Numbered from the stretch's first letter, positions 1 through 7,086 are shown. The stretch: 10,669 nt of DNA from an uncultured Eggerthellaceae bacterium (GCA_949450265.1 CASTMW010000051.1:1-10669), one strand, 5' to 3'. Made by a program: numbers and translations. Notes: generated by a model not told the origin, from the letters alone.

Positions 1-1
1 G

Positions 2-157
2 TTGGCAATTAACGATCTGCAGGAAGAATTTGAAGAAAACGAAAGCGAATTAGAGACTGCTGCAAGAGAGAGTATTGCAGAAACAGTTGAGTATATTTTG
101 GATTGGTTCGAGATTGACATTGATGTGGAAGACGCCATTGGAGTGCGTGACTGGTAG
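2..157 (+). CDS. 3' end of an unrecognised acidic protein (5' end outside window)
   Basis: The reading frame is open from base 2 to a TAG at 155-157 and gives 51 residues. A TTG lies at the very edge, but the gene most likely starts upstream of the window. The peptide is acidic, with a helix-like stretch rich in Glu (residues 6-28) followed by a segment containing I-L-D-W-F-E-I-D-I-D and ending V-R-D-W. I do not recognise the family. Base composition is unlike the rest of the window: 46 of the first 120 bases are G or C (38 percent), with codons such as TTA, AGA, ATT and GAA. That suggests an origin different from the GC-rich genes to the right, possibly transfer, although one short fragment is thin evidence. 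It converges on the flavodiiron gene with only 17 bp between the stop codons, leaving no room for an obvious terminator. Confidence 0.55.
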   Translation: MAINDLQEEFEENESELETAARESIAETVEYILDWFEIDIDVEDAIGVRDW

Positions 158-174
158 AGCTTAATACTAGTCAA

Positions 175-1356
175 CTACCCTTGCTGTGCCAGTGCGAAGA
201 CCGCCTGGAACAGAGCATCTTCGTTGATGGTGCTCTCGTCCCAGTCGCTCGCCTGCGGCTCTAGCGGCATCTGGAAGCCCGCGGCTGCCATCACGGCGGC
301 TATCTCCTTCGGCGCGGCGGCCATCCACCCATAAGAGCCGAACGCGATGCCCGTGCGGCCTTTCGGCGCCAGGCCCTTCAAGTACGTAAGGAACTGCCCC
401 ATCAGCGGCAGAACGGTGCCGTTGTGCGTGCTCGATCCCACCGCCACGTATTGCGCATCCATCACGTGCGTCATGATGTCGGAGATGTCGCTCACATCCA
501 GGTCATAGAGCCGCACGCTGACCCCCGCTGCCATGAATGCCTCGGCGATGACCTGCGCCATGCGCGCGGTGGAGCCGTACATGGTGGCATACACCACCAC
601 AGCCAAGCCATCCGGCTGCAGCTCGCACCACTTCTCATAGGCGCTTAGGATGCGCTCGACCTCTCCGCCGCGCCAGATCAAACCATGCGCGGGCGCGACC
701 ATGCGCAGGTCCAGCTGCCGCACCGCCGCCACAGCCTTCGCCGTTTGCTTGGCGAAGGGCATGATGATGTTCGCGAAGTACTTTTTGGCGCAACCCATCA
801 GCGTGCAGGGGTCCACCTCGTCGGCGAAGCGCTGCGAAGTGGCGAAGAACTGCCCGAACGCGTCATTGGAGAAGAGGATGCGGTCCAGCTCAGAATAGGT
901 GACCATGTTGTCCGGCCAATGCACCATGGGGGTATGGATGAAGCGCAGCGTGCGGCTGCCGATGCAAAGATCCTCGCCGCTCTTCATGGGCAGGAACTCA
1001 CGCTCTTCGCCCACATAGGTCTTCAAGATGGCCAGCCCTTTGGGATCGCTGGTGACGATCTTGGCGTGCGGCGCCGCCTCCAGCACGCGCGCAAGGCCAC
1101 CAGCGTGGTCCTTCTCGCTGTGATTCGAGATGATGATGCCGATCTTCGCCGGGTCCACCACATCGGCCACGCGATCGAGCAGTTCGCCCTCGAAGCCCGC
1201 CATGCACGTGTCGATCAGCGTGATCTGCTCGTCCATGATCAGGTAGGCATTGGTGGTGGAGCCGTGGGGCATGCTGAACCCATGGATGTAGCGCTCATTC
1301 CATTCGATAGCGCCTACCCAATAGATGTCCGGGCTGATCTGGAATGCTCTGAACAT
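175..1356 (-). CDS. fprA: A-type flavoprotein / flavodiiron protein (FprA/ROO family oxygen or NO reductase)
   Basis: This 393-residue cytoplasmic protein matches the usual flavodiiron length of about 400. The N-terminal metallo-beta-lactamase-like domain (about 1-245) carries the full di-iron ligand set: H79, E81, D83 and H84 in N-H-S-E-K-D-H, H146 in M-V-H-W-P-D, D165 in S-N-D-A-F, and H224 in A-P-A-H-G. The C-terminal flavodoxin domain (about 250-393) has the FMN phosphate loop A-T-M-Y-G-S-T (257-263) and two further flavin-contact loops (307-317, 339-344). The family reduces O2 to water, and in some members NO to N2O, with electrons from rubredoxin or a similar donor; in anaerobes it is protective. 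No rubredoxin is fused or adjacent. The ATG at 1356 is preferred because it has a good ribosome binding site (CTCCTT at 1366-1371 on the plus strand) and gives the family N-terminus; the open frame runs 105 codons further upstream without family resemblance. O2 versus NO preference cannot be read from the sequence. Confidence 0.93.
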   Translation of the reverse strand: MFRAFQISPDIYWVGAIEWNERYIHGFSMPHGSTTNAYLIMDEQITLIDTCMAGFEGELLDRVADVVDPAKIGIIISNHSEKDHAGGLARVLEAAPHAKIVTSDPKGLAILKTYVGEEREFLPMKSGEDLCIGSRTLRFIHTPMVHWPDNMVTYSELDRILFSNDAFGQFFATSQRFADEVDPCTLMGCAKKYFANIIMPFAKQTAKAVAAVRQLDLRMVAPAHGLIWRGGEVERILSAYEKWCELQPDGLAVVVYATMYGSTARMAQVIAEAFMAAGVSVRLYDLDVSDISDIMTHVMDAQYVAVGSSTHNGTVLPLMGQFLTYLKGLAPKGRTGIAFGSYGWMAAAPKEIAAVMAAAGFQMPLEPQASDWDESTINEDALFQAVFALAQQG

Positions 1357-1696
1357 GATGCCGTGCTCCTTCATCGTGCCTCGTGCCGGTTCGCTGCGCG
1401 TCGGTTCCGGTCTTTGCTGCGCTCTTGTTGCTCTTGCTGCGCTGATTCTATCGAAGATGTGCCTGGCATCGGGGCGGTTTTCGAAATCGTCATGAGCCTG
1501 TACCTTCGCGCGCACCATACCTATGGGCGGAGCCACCCAGGGATGGGCTGATTTGTGGAAACGGACGAGAAGCCAGACACATGCAGGGATGAAGGGGTGC
1601 GCGAGCGTGAGGGGGAACGACGGGTGAGAGCGGAGGCGATGAGCGGGTCGGGGAGGCATGGAGTGCTCCATGAAGGCGGTCAGAGGGAGGGCATGG
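1357..1696. other. 340-bp gap between the kinase and flavodiiron genes
   Basis: No convincing gene is seen here. The frame of the flavodiiron protein stays open across the gap, but the translated stretch is rich in Arg, Pro and His, resembles nothing, and is best explained by high GC content. The length leaves room for a separate promoter for the flavodiiron gene. A TAGAAT that could act as a minus-strand -10 box lies around 1446-1451, but no good -35 box is visible. A 10-bp direct repeat TTGCTGCGCT occurs at 1414-1423 and 1434-1443. The left end of the gap's border with the kinase holds the 17-bp tandem duplication described separately. No clear terminator hairpin with a T-run was found downstream of the kinase. 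Confidence 0.5.
1366..1371 (-). promoter_or_regulatory. Ribosome binding site of the flavodiiron gene
   Basis: Read on the minus strand this is AAGGAG, nine bases upstream of the ATG at 1356. It decides the start in a reading frame that stays open far upstream. Confidence 0.75.
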
Positions 1697-1711
1697 TCAG
1701 AGGGAGAGCAT
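1678..1711. repeat. 17-bp tandem duplication across the kinase stop codon
   Basis: Two adjacent 17-bp units, GGTCAGAGGGAGGGCAT (1678-1694) and GGTCAGAGGGAGAGCAT (1695-1711), differ at one base. On the minus strand the upstream copy encodes the last four residues M-L-S-L and the TGA of the kinase. The downstream copy repeats this as M-P-S-L-stop beyond the real end. It looks like a recent slippage or duplication event at the 3' end of the gene. Confidence 0.8.
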
Positions 1712-3001
1712 GGCGATGCCGCATGCCACGAAGGGGAAGAGGAAAGCGAAGGCCAGGCAGAACGCTTTTGCCCGCAGCGTGCGCAAGGTGGGGAAGTGGG
1801 GAAAGCGCTGCCTGATCGGGCGTTTATCCATCAGCAGATAGGCGATGGCACCGGGAGAGATGCTGCCGACGGCATAGCCGAACAGCACCCGGCCCCATGG
1901 GGCGAAGCTGGCAAGGGATTCGGCGGGCTCTGCGATGAGCGCTGTGGTGACAGCGGTGAACAGCAGCCACGTGGCAACCAGAAGGGTGTTCCATACCATG
2001 CCGATCCAGGCAGGGATGCGAAATTTCTGCAGGCGGGAAGAGCAGCCCGAGACAATGCGATGTGCGAAGGCGGCAAGGCGGGAAAGAGGTGCGGCCGATG
2101 CAGGCGTGGCCGATGTAGGGACGGATGCTGCGTGGGCAGTCGTCGCAGGAGCAAATGCTGCGTCGTCCGCTGCACCGGGCAGCGCCCTGTACGACATGGC
2201 GCTCGCGAACGCCTCGCGCAGCGCGCGCACGCTGGAGAACCGATCGCTCGGGTCGAACGCCGTGGCCTTCGCCAGCACGGGCCGCAGGGCATCGGGCACG
2301 TTCGCCTCGGCGAACCCGCTGCGCACCAACGCAGCATCGGCCGTCTGTTCGGTCAGGCAGTAGAACAGGATCATTCCCAGCGCGTACACATCGCTGCGCT
2401 CGTCGGTCTGGCCATAGCCGAACTGCTCGGGTGGCGCATAGCTGCGCGTGCCGAAGCTGCGCGTATCGCTGAGCGCCTCGGTGCGATACTCCCGTGCGAT
2501 GCCGAAGTCGATGATGGTCACGTTGCCGCCGGGCGACACCATGATGTTCGACGGTTTCAGGTCGCGGTGGATCATCGGCGGATCGAAGCGCTCGTGCAGT
2601 TCCATCACGGCGTCGCACAGGGGGTAGAACAGATCGCACGCCAAGGTGGGCGAAGGATCCAGGCGCCACACCGCATCGGCCAGCGTCTCGCCTTCTATGA
2701 ATTCCATGATGACCACGAATGCGTCCTCGGTGGAATAGCAATCCACCATGCGCGGCACGTGCAGGAACCGCTGGCCTGCGCGCTGCGCTTCCCAAAGTCG
2801 CAGATAGGCCGACCCCATGCCGCAGTCAAGGTCAAGGCGCTTGCGTATCAGCGGCCCGTACTCGGCCCCGTTCGACCCAACGAAGAAGACGCGCTCGGTC
2901 ATCTCGTGCGGGCTTGCCTTCAGCACCGCATCTACGCGATAGCATTCGTCGCGCGCCAACGCGTCCAGGTATTCTTCCAGTTGCTCGTGCATATCTAGCA
3001 T
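1697..3001 (-). CDS. Serine/threonine protein kinase with C-terminal membrane domain
   Basis: The product is 434 residues long. The Hanks-type kinase domain spans about 35-268. K54 (R-K-R) is the probable ATP-binding lysine and E71 its helix-C partner. The catalytic loop is H-R-D-L-K-P-S-N (145-152), followed by D-F-G (165-167), the A-P-P-E motif (189-192), D-V-Y-A-L-G (204-209) and R254. The glycine-rich loop is poor: V-G-S-N-G-A-E-Y-G rather than G-x-G-x-x-G. An Ala/Pro/Thr-rich juxtamembrane stretch (274-306) leads to three likely membrane helices (about 333-356, 369-391, 412-432). There are no PASTA repeats or other extracellular sensor domain, so it is not a standard PknB/PrkC cell-wall kinase. 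The neighbouring HTH gene lies 64 bp upstream on the same strand, suggesting an operon and perhaps a regulator-substrate pair (inference). Neither the ATG at 3001 nor the next in-frame ATG at 2992 has a recognisable Shine-Dalgarno, so the exact start is uncertain. Confidence 0.9.
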   Translation of the reverse strand: MLDMHEQLEEYLDALARDECYRVDAVLKASPHEMTERVFFVGSNGAEYGPLIRKRLDLDCGMGSAYLRLWEAQRAGQRFLHVPRMVDCYSTEDAFVVIMEFIEGETLADAVWRLDPSPTLACDLFYPLCDAVMELHERFDPPMIHRDLKPSNIMVSPGGNVTIIDFGIAREYRTEALSDTRSFGTRSYAPPEQFGYGQTDERSDVYALGMILFYCLTEQTADAALVRSGFAEANVPDALRPVLAKATAFDPSDRFSSVRALREAFASAMSYRALPGAADDAAFAPATTAHAASVPTSATPASAAPLSRLAAFAHRIVSGCSSRLQKFRIPAWIGMVWNTLLVATWLLFTAVTTALIAEPAESLASFAPWGRVLFGYAVGSISPGAIAYLLMDKRPIRQRFPHFPTLRTLRAKAFCLAFAFLFPFVACGIAMLSL

Positions 3002-3065
3002 GGTAGCAAACGGCAGGGCTGCTGCGGGTGTCGACCGGCATGCAGTGTTCGCGTGGGGCGCGGGG

Positions 3066-3527
3066 TCAGCAGAGCGTTTCTTCGCCGAACCGGTACAGCT
3101 CTTCGTTCGTTTCTTGCAGGCTGGCTTCGTGGGTCAGGCAGAAGATGATGATGGCATCGCGTCGGCACTTGCAATACAGCTCGTTGTTGCCCGATGCTTG
3201 CAGCAGCCGATTGGCCTCTTTGAGGCTCAGCTTCATGGCGAAGGCAAGTTGAATGGCCTTGTTGCGCCCGGCTCCGCGCTCGCCCATGAAGATCTGATAG
3301 CCGAACGTCTCGTTGATGTTGGCCTCCCGAATGACCGCCGCGCGCTTCAACCCGCGCTCGTCGAGCAGCTGTTGCAGATATTCGGGAAGCGTGCGCGCCT
3401 TCAGCTTGTGCGCGCTGGTGAAAGCGTGCGGGCTGGGTGCATCCAGCAGTTCTTGGAGCAATTCATCTGTCAGAGGCTCTTTCACCCGCCGCTTCCTCCT
3501 TTTGGGCGTTTTCTTGCTGCTCGTCAT
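3066..3527 (-). CDS. Small helix-turn-helix protein, XRE-like, in tandem with the kinase
   Basis: This 153-residue protein starts with a very basic segment (K-K-T-P-K-R-R-K-R-R, 5-14). It continues with an XRE/Cro-like helix-turn-helix region at about 47-113, from L-P-E-Y-L-Q-Q-L-L through G-Y-Q-I-F-M-G-E-R to S-L-K-E-A-N-R-L-L. The C-terminal part (114-153) contains C-x-C-R-R-D-A-I-I-I-F and an L-Q-E-T-N-E-E-L-Y helix. The G-Y-Q-I-F-x-G-x-R arrangement recalls short HTH proteins of Gram-positive bacteria that, as I recall, lie beside Ser/Thr kinases. Here the kinase is immediately downstream on the same strand, so the HTH protein may be its target or its transcriptional regulator (inference). 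No strong ribosome binding site precedes the ATG at 3527. No signal peptide or membrane segment is visible. Confidence 0.75.
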   Translation of the reverse strand: MTSSKKTPKRRKRRVKEPLTDELLQELLDAPSPHAFTSAHKLKARTLPEYLQQLLDERGLKRAAVIREANINETFGYQIFMGERGAGRNKAIQLAFAMKLSLKEANRLLQASGNNELYCKCRRDAIIIFCLTHEASLQETNEELYRFGEETLC

Positions 3528-3554
3528 TGTACGGTCGAATGCACGGAGCGTCTT

Positions 3555-3606
3555 CCGGCGGCTTCTGCGGTGAAGCGCAGGCAGGCGCTCCGGTGGCTTC
3601 GGCGGT
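3555..3606. repeat. Imperfect 17-bp direct repeat between the HTH and DUF4190-like genes
   Basis: CCGGCGGCTTCTGCGGT (3555-3571) and CCGGTGGCTTCGGCGGT (3590-3606) agree at 15 of 17 positions with starts 35 bp apart. They fill much of the 103-bp gap upstream of the minus-strand HTH gene. Spaced direct repeats in such a place can be regulator binding sites, but GC-rich sequence makes chance similarity plausible. Confidence 0.4.
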
Positions 3607-3630
3607 CATGCCCGAAGGGTCAGGCCCCGA

Positions 3631-4467
3631 TCAGGCGAGCACCCACGAGACGACCTCGTCATCGAACGAGACCAGCTGCTCGTAGACGGCTTTCGAGATG
3701 GTGCCATCGAAATAGATGTTGCCGGTCACAGAGCCTCCGGCGGCCAAGCTGCCCGAGTTCAGCTCGTTCTCCGCTTCGGAATAGTACGTGGTGGAGCGCT
3801 GCGCGCCCTGCGCGTCCTGCCCCTTCCATTCATAGACGTTGAACGATTGGCTGGACGTGCCGTTGTTGGTATAGGTAACGGTGATGCCTGTCACATCGGC
3901 GCCGTTGTAGTTCTTCAGGCCCGTTTGTACGGCGTCCACCTGGATCACCATGCCGTCGCCCAGTTCCACCGGGGTCCCGATGGGCAGGTCCTCGAAGCTT
4001 GCGGGGGCAGCCGCGCTGCTGTCAGTGGATTCGCCCGACTGCGACGAGGAAGCCGACGAAGCGATGCCGCTCGGGCTGTTCGCTGACAGGGCGTCGTCCA
4101 GGGCCGCCGAGAACAGCGCCTGCGTGCCCAGCACCACGATGAACGCGATCACGTTGACGATGATGCCAGCGATACCAAGGCCCTTGCCGCTGCGCTTGCC
4201 CTTCGCTACCTGTACCAGGCCGACGATGCCGAAGATGAGCCCGATGAAGGCGAGCAAGGCGGCCAGGTTGTTGATGATGGGCAGGAATGATGTAAGCAAG
4301 GCGATGATGCCCAGCACCAAGCTGACGATGCCCATGGCGGAGGTGGGAATGCTCGTTGGCGCGGCTTGGGTGGGCGTGGTTTGTGCGGGTGCGCTAGGCG
4401 CCGTCTGCTGGGGCTGGGCCGCTTGCGGGGCGGGCGCGGGTGGTTGCTGGTAAGGCTGCTGGTCCAT
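3631..4467 (-). CDS. DUF4190-like membrane protein with extracellular beta-rich (DUF4352/DUF5067-like) domain
   Basis: The product is 278 residues. It begins with a Gln/Pro/Ala-rich cytoplasmic tail (2-40) with poly-Q-P pairs, followed by hydrophobic segments at about 44-62, 65-87 and 97-120. The glycine-rich F-I-G-L-I-F-G-I-V-G-L and G-K-G-L-G-I-A-G-I-I-V motifs are typical of DUF4190. A Ser-rich spacer (129-155) precedes a likely exported domain (158-278): P-I-G-T-P-V-E-L-G-D-G-M, I-T-V-T-Y-T-N-N-G-T, and F-D-G-T-I-S-K near the end. This resembles the Ig-like DUF4352/DUF5067 proteins of Gram-positive surfaces. The domain names come from pattern recognition, not a search. The start at 4467 is chosen over an ATG at 4524 because AAAGGGAG lies just upstream and the Q/P tail is typical; the extra 19 residues are not. 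Its biochemical role is unknown. Confidence 0.75.
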   Translation of the reverse strand: MDQQPYQQPPAPAPQAAQPQQTAPSAPAQTTPTQAAPTSIPTSAMGIVSLVLGIIALLTSFLPIINNLAALLAFIGLIFGIVGLVQVAKGKRSGKGLGIAGIIVNVIAFIVVLGTQALFSAALDDALSANSPSGIASSASSSQSGESTDSSAAAPASFEDLPIGTPVELGDGMVIQVDAVQTGLKNYNGADVTGITVTYTNNGTSSQSFNVYEWKGQDAQGAQRSTTYYSEAENELNSGSLAAGGSVTGNIYFDGTISKAVYEQLVSFDDEVVSWVLA

Positions 4468-4488
4468 GGTCTCCCTTTCGATCGCGGG

Positions 4489-4512
4489 GAACGCAGCGGA
4501 CGGGCTGCGTTC
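4489..4512 (-). promoter_or_regulatory. 9-bp inverted repeat (hairpin) in the leader of the DUF4190-like gene
   Basis: GAACGCAGC (4489-4497) pairs perfectly with GCTGCGTTC (4504-4512) across a 6-base loop. It sits 22-45 bases upstream of the minus-strand ATG at 4467, outside the ribosome binding site. In RNA it would be a stable stem; in DNA it could be an operator. No T-run follows, so it is not an ordinary intrinsic terminator. Confidence 0.5.
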
Positions 4513-4554
4513 TTGAATACGCATTCATGGTAGGGAAGCCGATAGGCCATTTCA

Positions 4555-4569
4555 TTAGCTGCCAGCTAA
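4555..4569. promoter_or_regulatory. Short palindrome TTAGCT-N3-AGCTAA, possible operator
   Basis: A perfect 6-bp inverted repeat around GCC lies about 90 bases upstream of the minus-strand DUF4190-like gene, in the 178-bp gap next to the XRE-type gene. Size and AT-rich arms fit a dimeric regulator site, and the neighbouring HTH proteins are candidates. There is no direct evidence of binding. Confidence 0.3.
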
Positions 4570-4645
4570 GGATGGGATCCTGGCGGGCGCCGCGTCCGGC
4601 GCGCGTTGGGCTTGGGGCAAGAGCCGCTTCCAGTGTAGGTTGAGA

Positions 4646-5620
4646 TCAGGACAGGCACCGTTTTCGGCGCGCATGCGCGACCCATGCGAGCAGCGAGCAG
4701 ACGAGCGGGATGGTCAGCAGCGCCACCCAAGCGGGATGCGGTTGGTTCAGCACGAACGCCATGTAGCAGAACCACGCCAGCGTACCGATGGCGTACAGGC
4801 CACCGAGTAGGGCGCTCACGCTGCGGGTGCCGATGAAGGTGCCGATCACATAATAGAGCGGGATGGCGAAGATCAGGAAGAATCCGGTCAACCATTGGCC
4901 CCACGTCAGTCCTCCGATAAGGTATGCCAGCAATGCCACCACCGGGAAGGGGAAGCGCATCCAAGCACGCCATCGGCGCGAACGCGCAGGCTTTGTGCGA
5001 CAATGCCCGAAGTGCGGAAGATCGTCATGGAGGTCCTTGATGCTGTCATAGGTACGGTCGTTCACGCGCACGCCACCCCAGCCGACATGCACCGTGTCGC
5101 CGCGTTTCCCGTCGACCACATGCACCCCGTCGCGCCAGCTGATGTGCACATGATCCTTGCCGTCGTGAGCGAAGAAGCCGTCCGGGCCGATGCGTACGTT
5201 CTTGTCGGGCTGCGGCTGGTCGGATCCTGGCTGGCCGGGCTGCGGCTGGTCGGGGTCTGTTCGATCGGATGCGGCTTGCGCGGGTTCGGGTTCGACTTCG
5301 GCGTCCGCGGGCGCAGTCTCGGCATCCGCGGGTTCGGATCCGGTGCCTTTGGATCCAGATTCTGCGCTATCCGATCCCTTGGCTTTGGCGGCGTTCTTGG
5401 CGGCCTTGGCATCCTCGGGTTCCGCATAGAGCAGGTCGTCCAACGAGACGTCGTAGAGCTTCGCTAACGCTATCAAGTTGTCGGTGTCGGGGGACGACTC
5501 CGACCGCTCCCACTTCGACACCGCTTGGCGGCTGACCCCCAACTGCTCCGCCAGCGCCTCTTGCGAAAGTCCTGCTTTGCGGCGGCGCTTTGCCAGTCTC
5601 TCGGCCATATCGACATTCAT
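4646..5620 (-). CDS. XRE-family HTH protein with C-terminal membrane domain
   Basis: The product is 324 residues. Residues 6-62 form a standard XRE HTH: L-A-K-R-R-R-K-A-G-L-S-Q-E-A-L-A, then V-S-R-Q-A-V-S-K-W-E-R, then L-Y-D-V-S-L-D-D-L-L. A long acidic, Ala/Pro-rich linker (66-140) contains a repeated D-Q-P-Q-P. A compact middle segment (141-197) has I-G-P-D-G-F-F, H-V-H-I-S-W-R-D-G-V-H-V and V-H-V-G-W-G-G-V-R-V, which looks beta-rich. Three or four hydrophobic segments follow (about 222-237, 242-263, 268-291, 297-316), then a basic tail. Such proteins are likely membrane-tethered transcription factors that respond to envelope state or release their DNA-binding part, but no ligand is visible. 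The ATG at 5620 has AAAGG eight bases upstream. Downstream is the DUF4190-like gene after 178 bp. Confidence 0.85.
   Translation of the reverse strand: MNVDMAERLAKRRRKAGLSQEALAEQLGVSRQAVSKWERSESSPDTDNLIALAKLYDVSLDDLLYAEPEDAKAAKNAAKAKGSDSAESGSKGTGSEPADAETAPADAEVEPEPAQAASDRTDPDQPQPGQPGSDQPQPDKNVRIGPDGFFAHDGKDHVHISWRDGVHVVDGKRGDTVHVGWGGVRVNDRTYDSIKDLHDDLPHFGHCRTKPARSRRWRAWMRFPFPVVALLAYLIGGLTWGQWLTGFFLIFAIPLYYVIGTFIGTRSVSALLGGLYAIGTLAWFCYMAFVLNQPHPAWVALLTIPLVCSLLAWVAHARRKRCLS
5206..5253. repeat. 18-bp direct repeat inside the XRE protein linker
   Basis: CGGGCTGCGGCTGGTCGG occurs at 5206-5223 and exactly again at 5236-5253. The 30-bp period equals ten codons and gives the repeated D-Q-P-Q-P peptide, so this is a coding linker expansion, not an independent element. 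Confidence 0.75.
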
Positions 5621-5709
5621 GTCCGGTACCTTTCTGCTCGGTCTTCGCTTTGGTAGCCTACGGCAAGAGCGTCGGTTGCACGACCGCTTTTAGTTGGAAT
5701 ATGAACGCA

Positions 5710-5715
5710 ATTATA
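5710..5715 (-). promoter_or_regulatory. Possible -10 box of the XRE-type gene
   Basis: Read on the minus strand this is a consensus TATAAT, about 90 bases upstream of the ATG at 5620, in the 144-bp gap after the permease. No good -35 hexamer is seen at 16-18 bp, so only the -10 element supports it. Confidence 0.4.
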
Positions 5716-5764
5716 GGTTGCGACAGGCGCATAAGGCCCGTTCGAGCGCTTAGCGTGGTCCGCG

Positions 5765-7039
5765 TCATGCTGGAGGGAAGCGCAGCACCAGATACACCGC
5801 CGCGATGCCCACCGTCATCAACATCAGCGGGAAACCTGTCTTGAAGTATTGCGCGAAGGTGATGGTATGGCCGTTCTTGCGCGAGATGTCGCTCAGCACC
5901 ACGTTCGCACTGGCCCCGATCAGCGTGCCGTTGCCGCCCAGGCATGCACCCAGGGACACCGCCCACCACAACGGGGTCACGTCCATGCCGTCGGCGCCGA
6001 GCGCCAGCAGGATGGGGATCATGGTGGCTACGAACGGGATGTTGTCCAGGAATGCCGAGATGATGGCTGATCCGAACAGCAGCACCAGCATGGTTAAAAA
6101 CACGTTGCCGCCCGTCATGTTCACAAGCCAATCGGCCAGCATGTCGATGACGCCGGTGGCGGTCATAGCGCCTACGATGATGAACAGCCCGGCGAAGAAC
6201 ACCAGCGTAGTCCACTCCACCTGCGCGAGCGCCTGGTCGATGGGTGCGCGGGATATCAGCAGGATCAGCGCCGCCGCTCCCAGCGCGATGACGCACGATT
6301 CCCACCCTAGCACGCCGTGGAACATGAAGCCCGCGGCCACCACGGCGATCATGCCGATGGAGATGCCCATGAGCCGCCGATCCTTCACGTAGTCGGCCGG
6401 GCGCAGGGCCAGCACTTCGCTCACATCCTGTGGCGCCACCGTCATCGTGCGACCGTACATAAGATAAAACGCAGCCAGCATGGCGACCAGGATGATGGCC
6501 ACCGCGGGCGCGTCCATGGCGATGAAGTCGACGAACGTGTATCCGGCTGCCGATCCGATCATGATGTTGGGCGGGTCGCCGATGAGCGTGGCGGTGCCGC
6601 CGATGTTCGACGCCATGATCTCGGTCATGAAGAACGGCACCGGGTTCACTTTCAGCATCTTGCAGATGTTCAGCGTCATGGGTCCGATCAGCAGTACCGT
6701 GGTCACGTTATCAAGGAACGCTGACAGCACGGCGGTCAGCAAGATGAACAGCAGCATGATGCGCCACGGGTCGCCCTTCGCCAGATGCGCGCATTCCACA
6801 GCCAAAAACTCGAAGAGCCCCGACATCTTTACCACGCTGATGAACAGCATCATGCCGAAAAGCACGCCCAGCGTGTTGAAGTCAACGTGGGAGAGCGCCT
6901 CGTCGAAGGGCATGAGGCCGATCATCAGCACCAGCGCAGCGCCGGTCAGGGCCACCACGGCGCGGTGCATCTTCTCGGAGATGATGATGGTCAGCGCAAT
7001 TAGGAAGATGGCGACCGAGGTGATCTGGGAAGCGTCCAT
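5765..7039 (-). CDS. Ion transporter superfamily permease (ArsB/NhaD/SLC13-like)
   Basis: This 424-residue integral membrane protein has about 10-12 hydrophobic segments. Two halves repeat the same signatures, as expected for the IT superfamily fold. S-A-F-L-D-N-V-T-T (106-114) matches S-A-F-L-D-N-I-P-F (328-336). S-N-I-G-G-T-A-T-L-I-G-D-P-P-N (144-158) matches L-G-A-C-L-G-G-N-G-T-L-I-G-A-S-A-N (363-379). These resemble ArsB, NhaD and P-protein-like members, which move anions such as arsenite or dicarboxylates, or exchange Na+ for H+. The D-P-P-N and G-T-x-x-G motifs are shared across the superfamily and do not settle the substrate. No arsR, arsA or arsC is nearby, so an arsenite role has no contextual support. 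The ATG at 7039 gives a typical N-terminus, although its Shine-Dalgarno is weak. Confidence 0.85.
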   Translation of the reverse strand: MDASQITSVAIFLIALTIIISEKMHRAVVALTGAALVLMIGLMPFDEALSHVDFNTLGVLFGMMLFISVVKMSGLFEFLAVECAHLAKGDPWRIMLLFILLTAVLSAFLDNVTTVLLIGPMTLNICKMLKVNPVPFFMTEIMASNIGGTATLIGDPPNIMIGSAAGYTFVDFIAMDAPAVAIILVAMLAAFYLMYGRTMTVAPQDVSEVLALRPADYVKDRRLMGISIGMIAVVAAGFMFHGVLGWESCVIALGAAALILLISRAPIDQALAQVEWTTLVFFAGLFIIVGAMTATGVIDMLADWLVNMTGGNVFLTMLVLLFGSAIISAFLDNIPFVATMIPILLALGADGMDVTPLWWAVSLGACLGGNGTLIGASANVVLSDISRKNGHTITFAQYFKTGFPLMLMTVGIAAVYLVLRFPPA

Positions 7040-7080
7040 GCGGCGTCCGATCTGCGTGTCAGGGGCGGCAGGTTGCTTGG

Positions 7081-7086
7081 ATTATA
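7081..7086 (-). promoter_or_regulatory. Possible -10 box of the permease gene
   Basis: On the minus strand this reads TATAAT, 42 bases upstream of the ATG at 7039. A convincing -35 box is not seen. It lies about 20 bp from a plus-strand -10 candidate, so the two promoters would be divergent and could interfere. Confidence 0.45.

Noticed and set aside
1357..1671. N-terminal extension of the flavodiiron protein to 498 residues
   Set aside because: The extra 105 residues have no family counterpart, and the ATG at 1356 has a good ribosome binding site and gives the normal length.
1658..2998. Plus-strand 446-residue open frame
   Set aside because: It is antisense to the kinase, whose catalytic motifs are complete; the plus-strand product is Arg/His/Gly-rich with no recognisable motif.
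4587..4602. GCGCCG-N4-CGGCGC hairpin as terminator of the XRE-type gene
   Set aside because: The stem is only 6 bp in very GC-rich sequence and no T-run follows on the minus strand.
4895..5467. Plus-strand Gly/Phe-rich open frame
   Set aside because: It is the antisense of the XRE protein linker and middle domain; its repetitiveness comes from the coding repeat on the other strand.
5765..7039. Specific assignment as arsenite efflux pump ArsB
   Set aside because: Only superfamily-wide motifs are visible and there are no arsenic resistance genes nearby.
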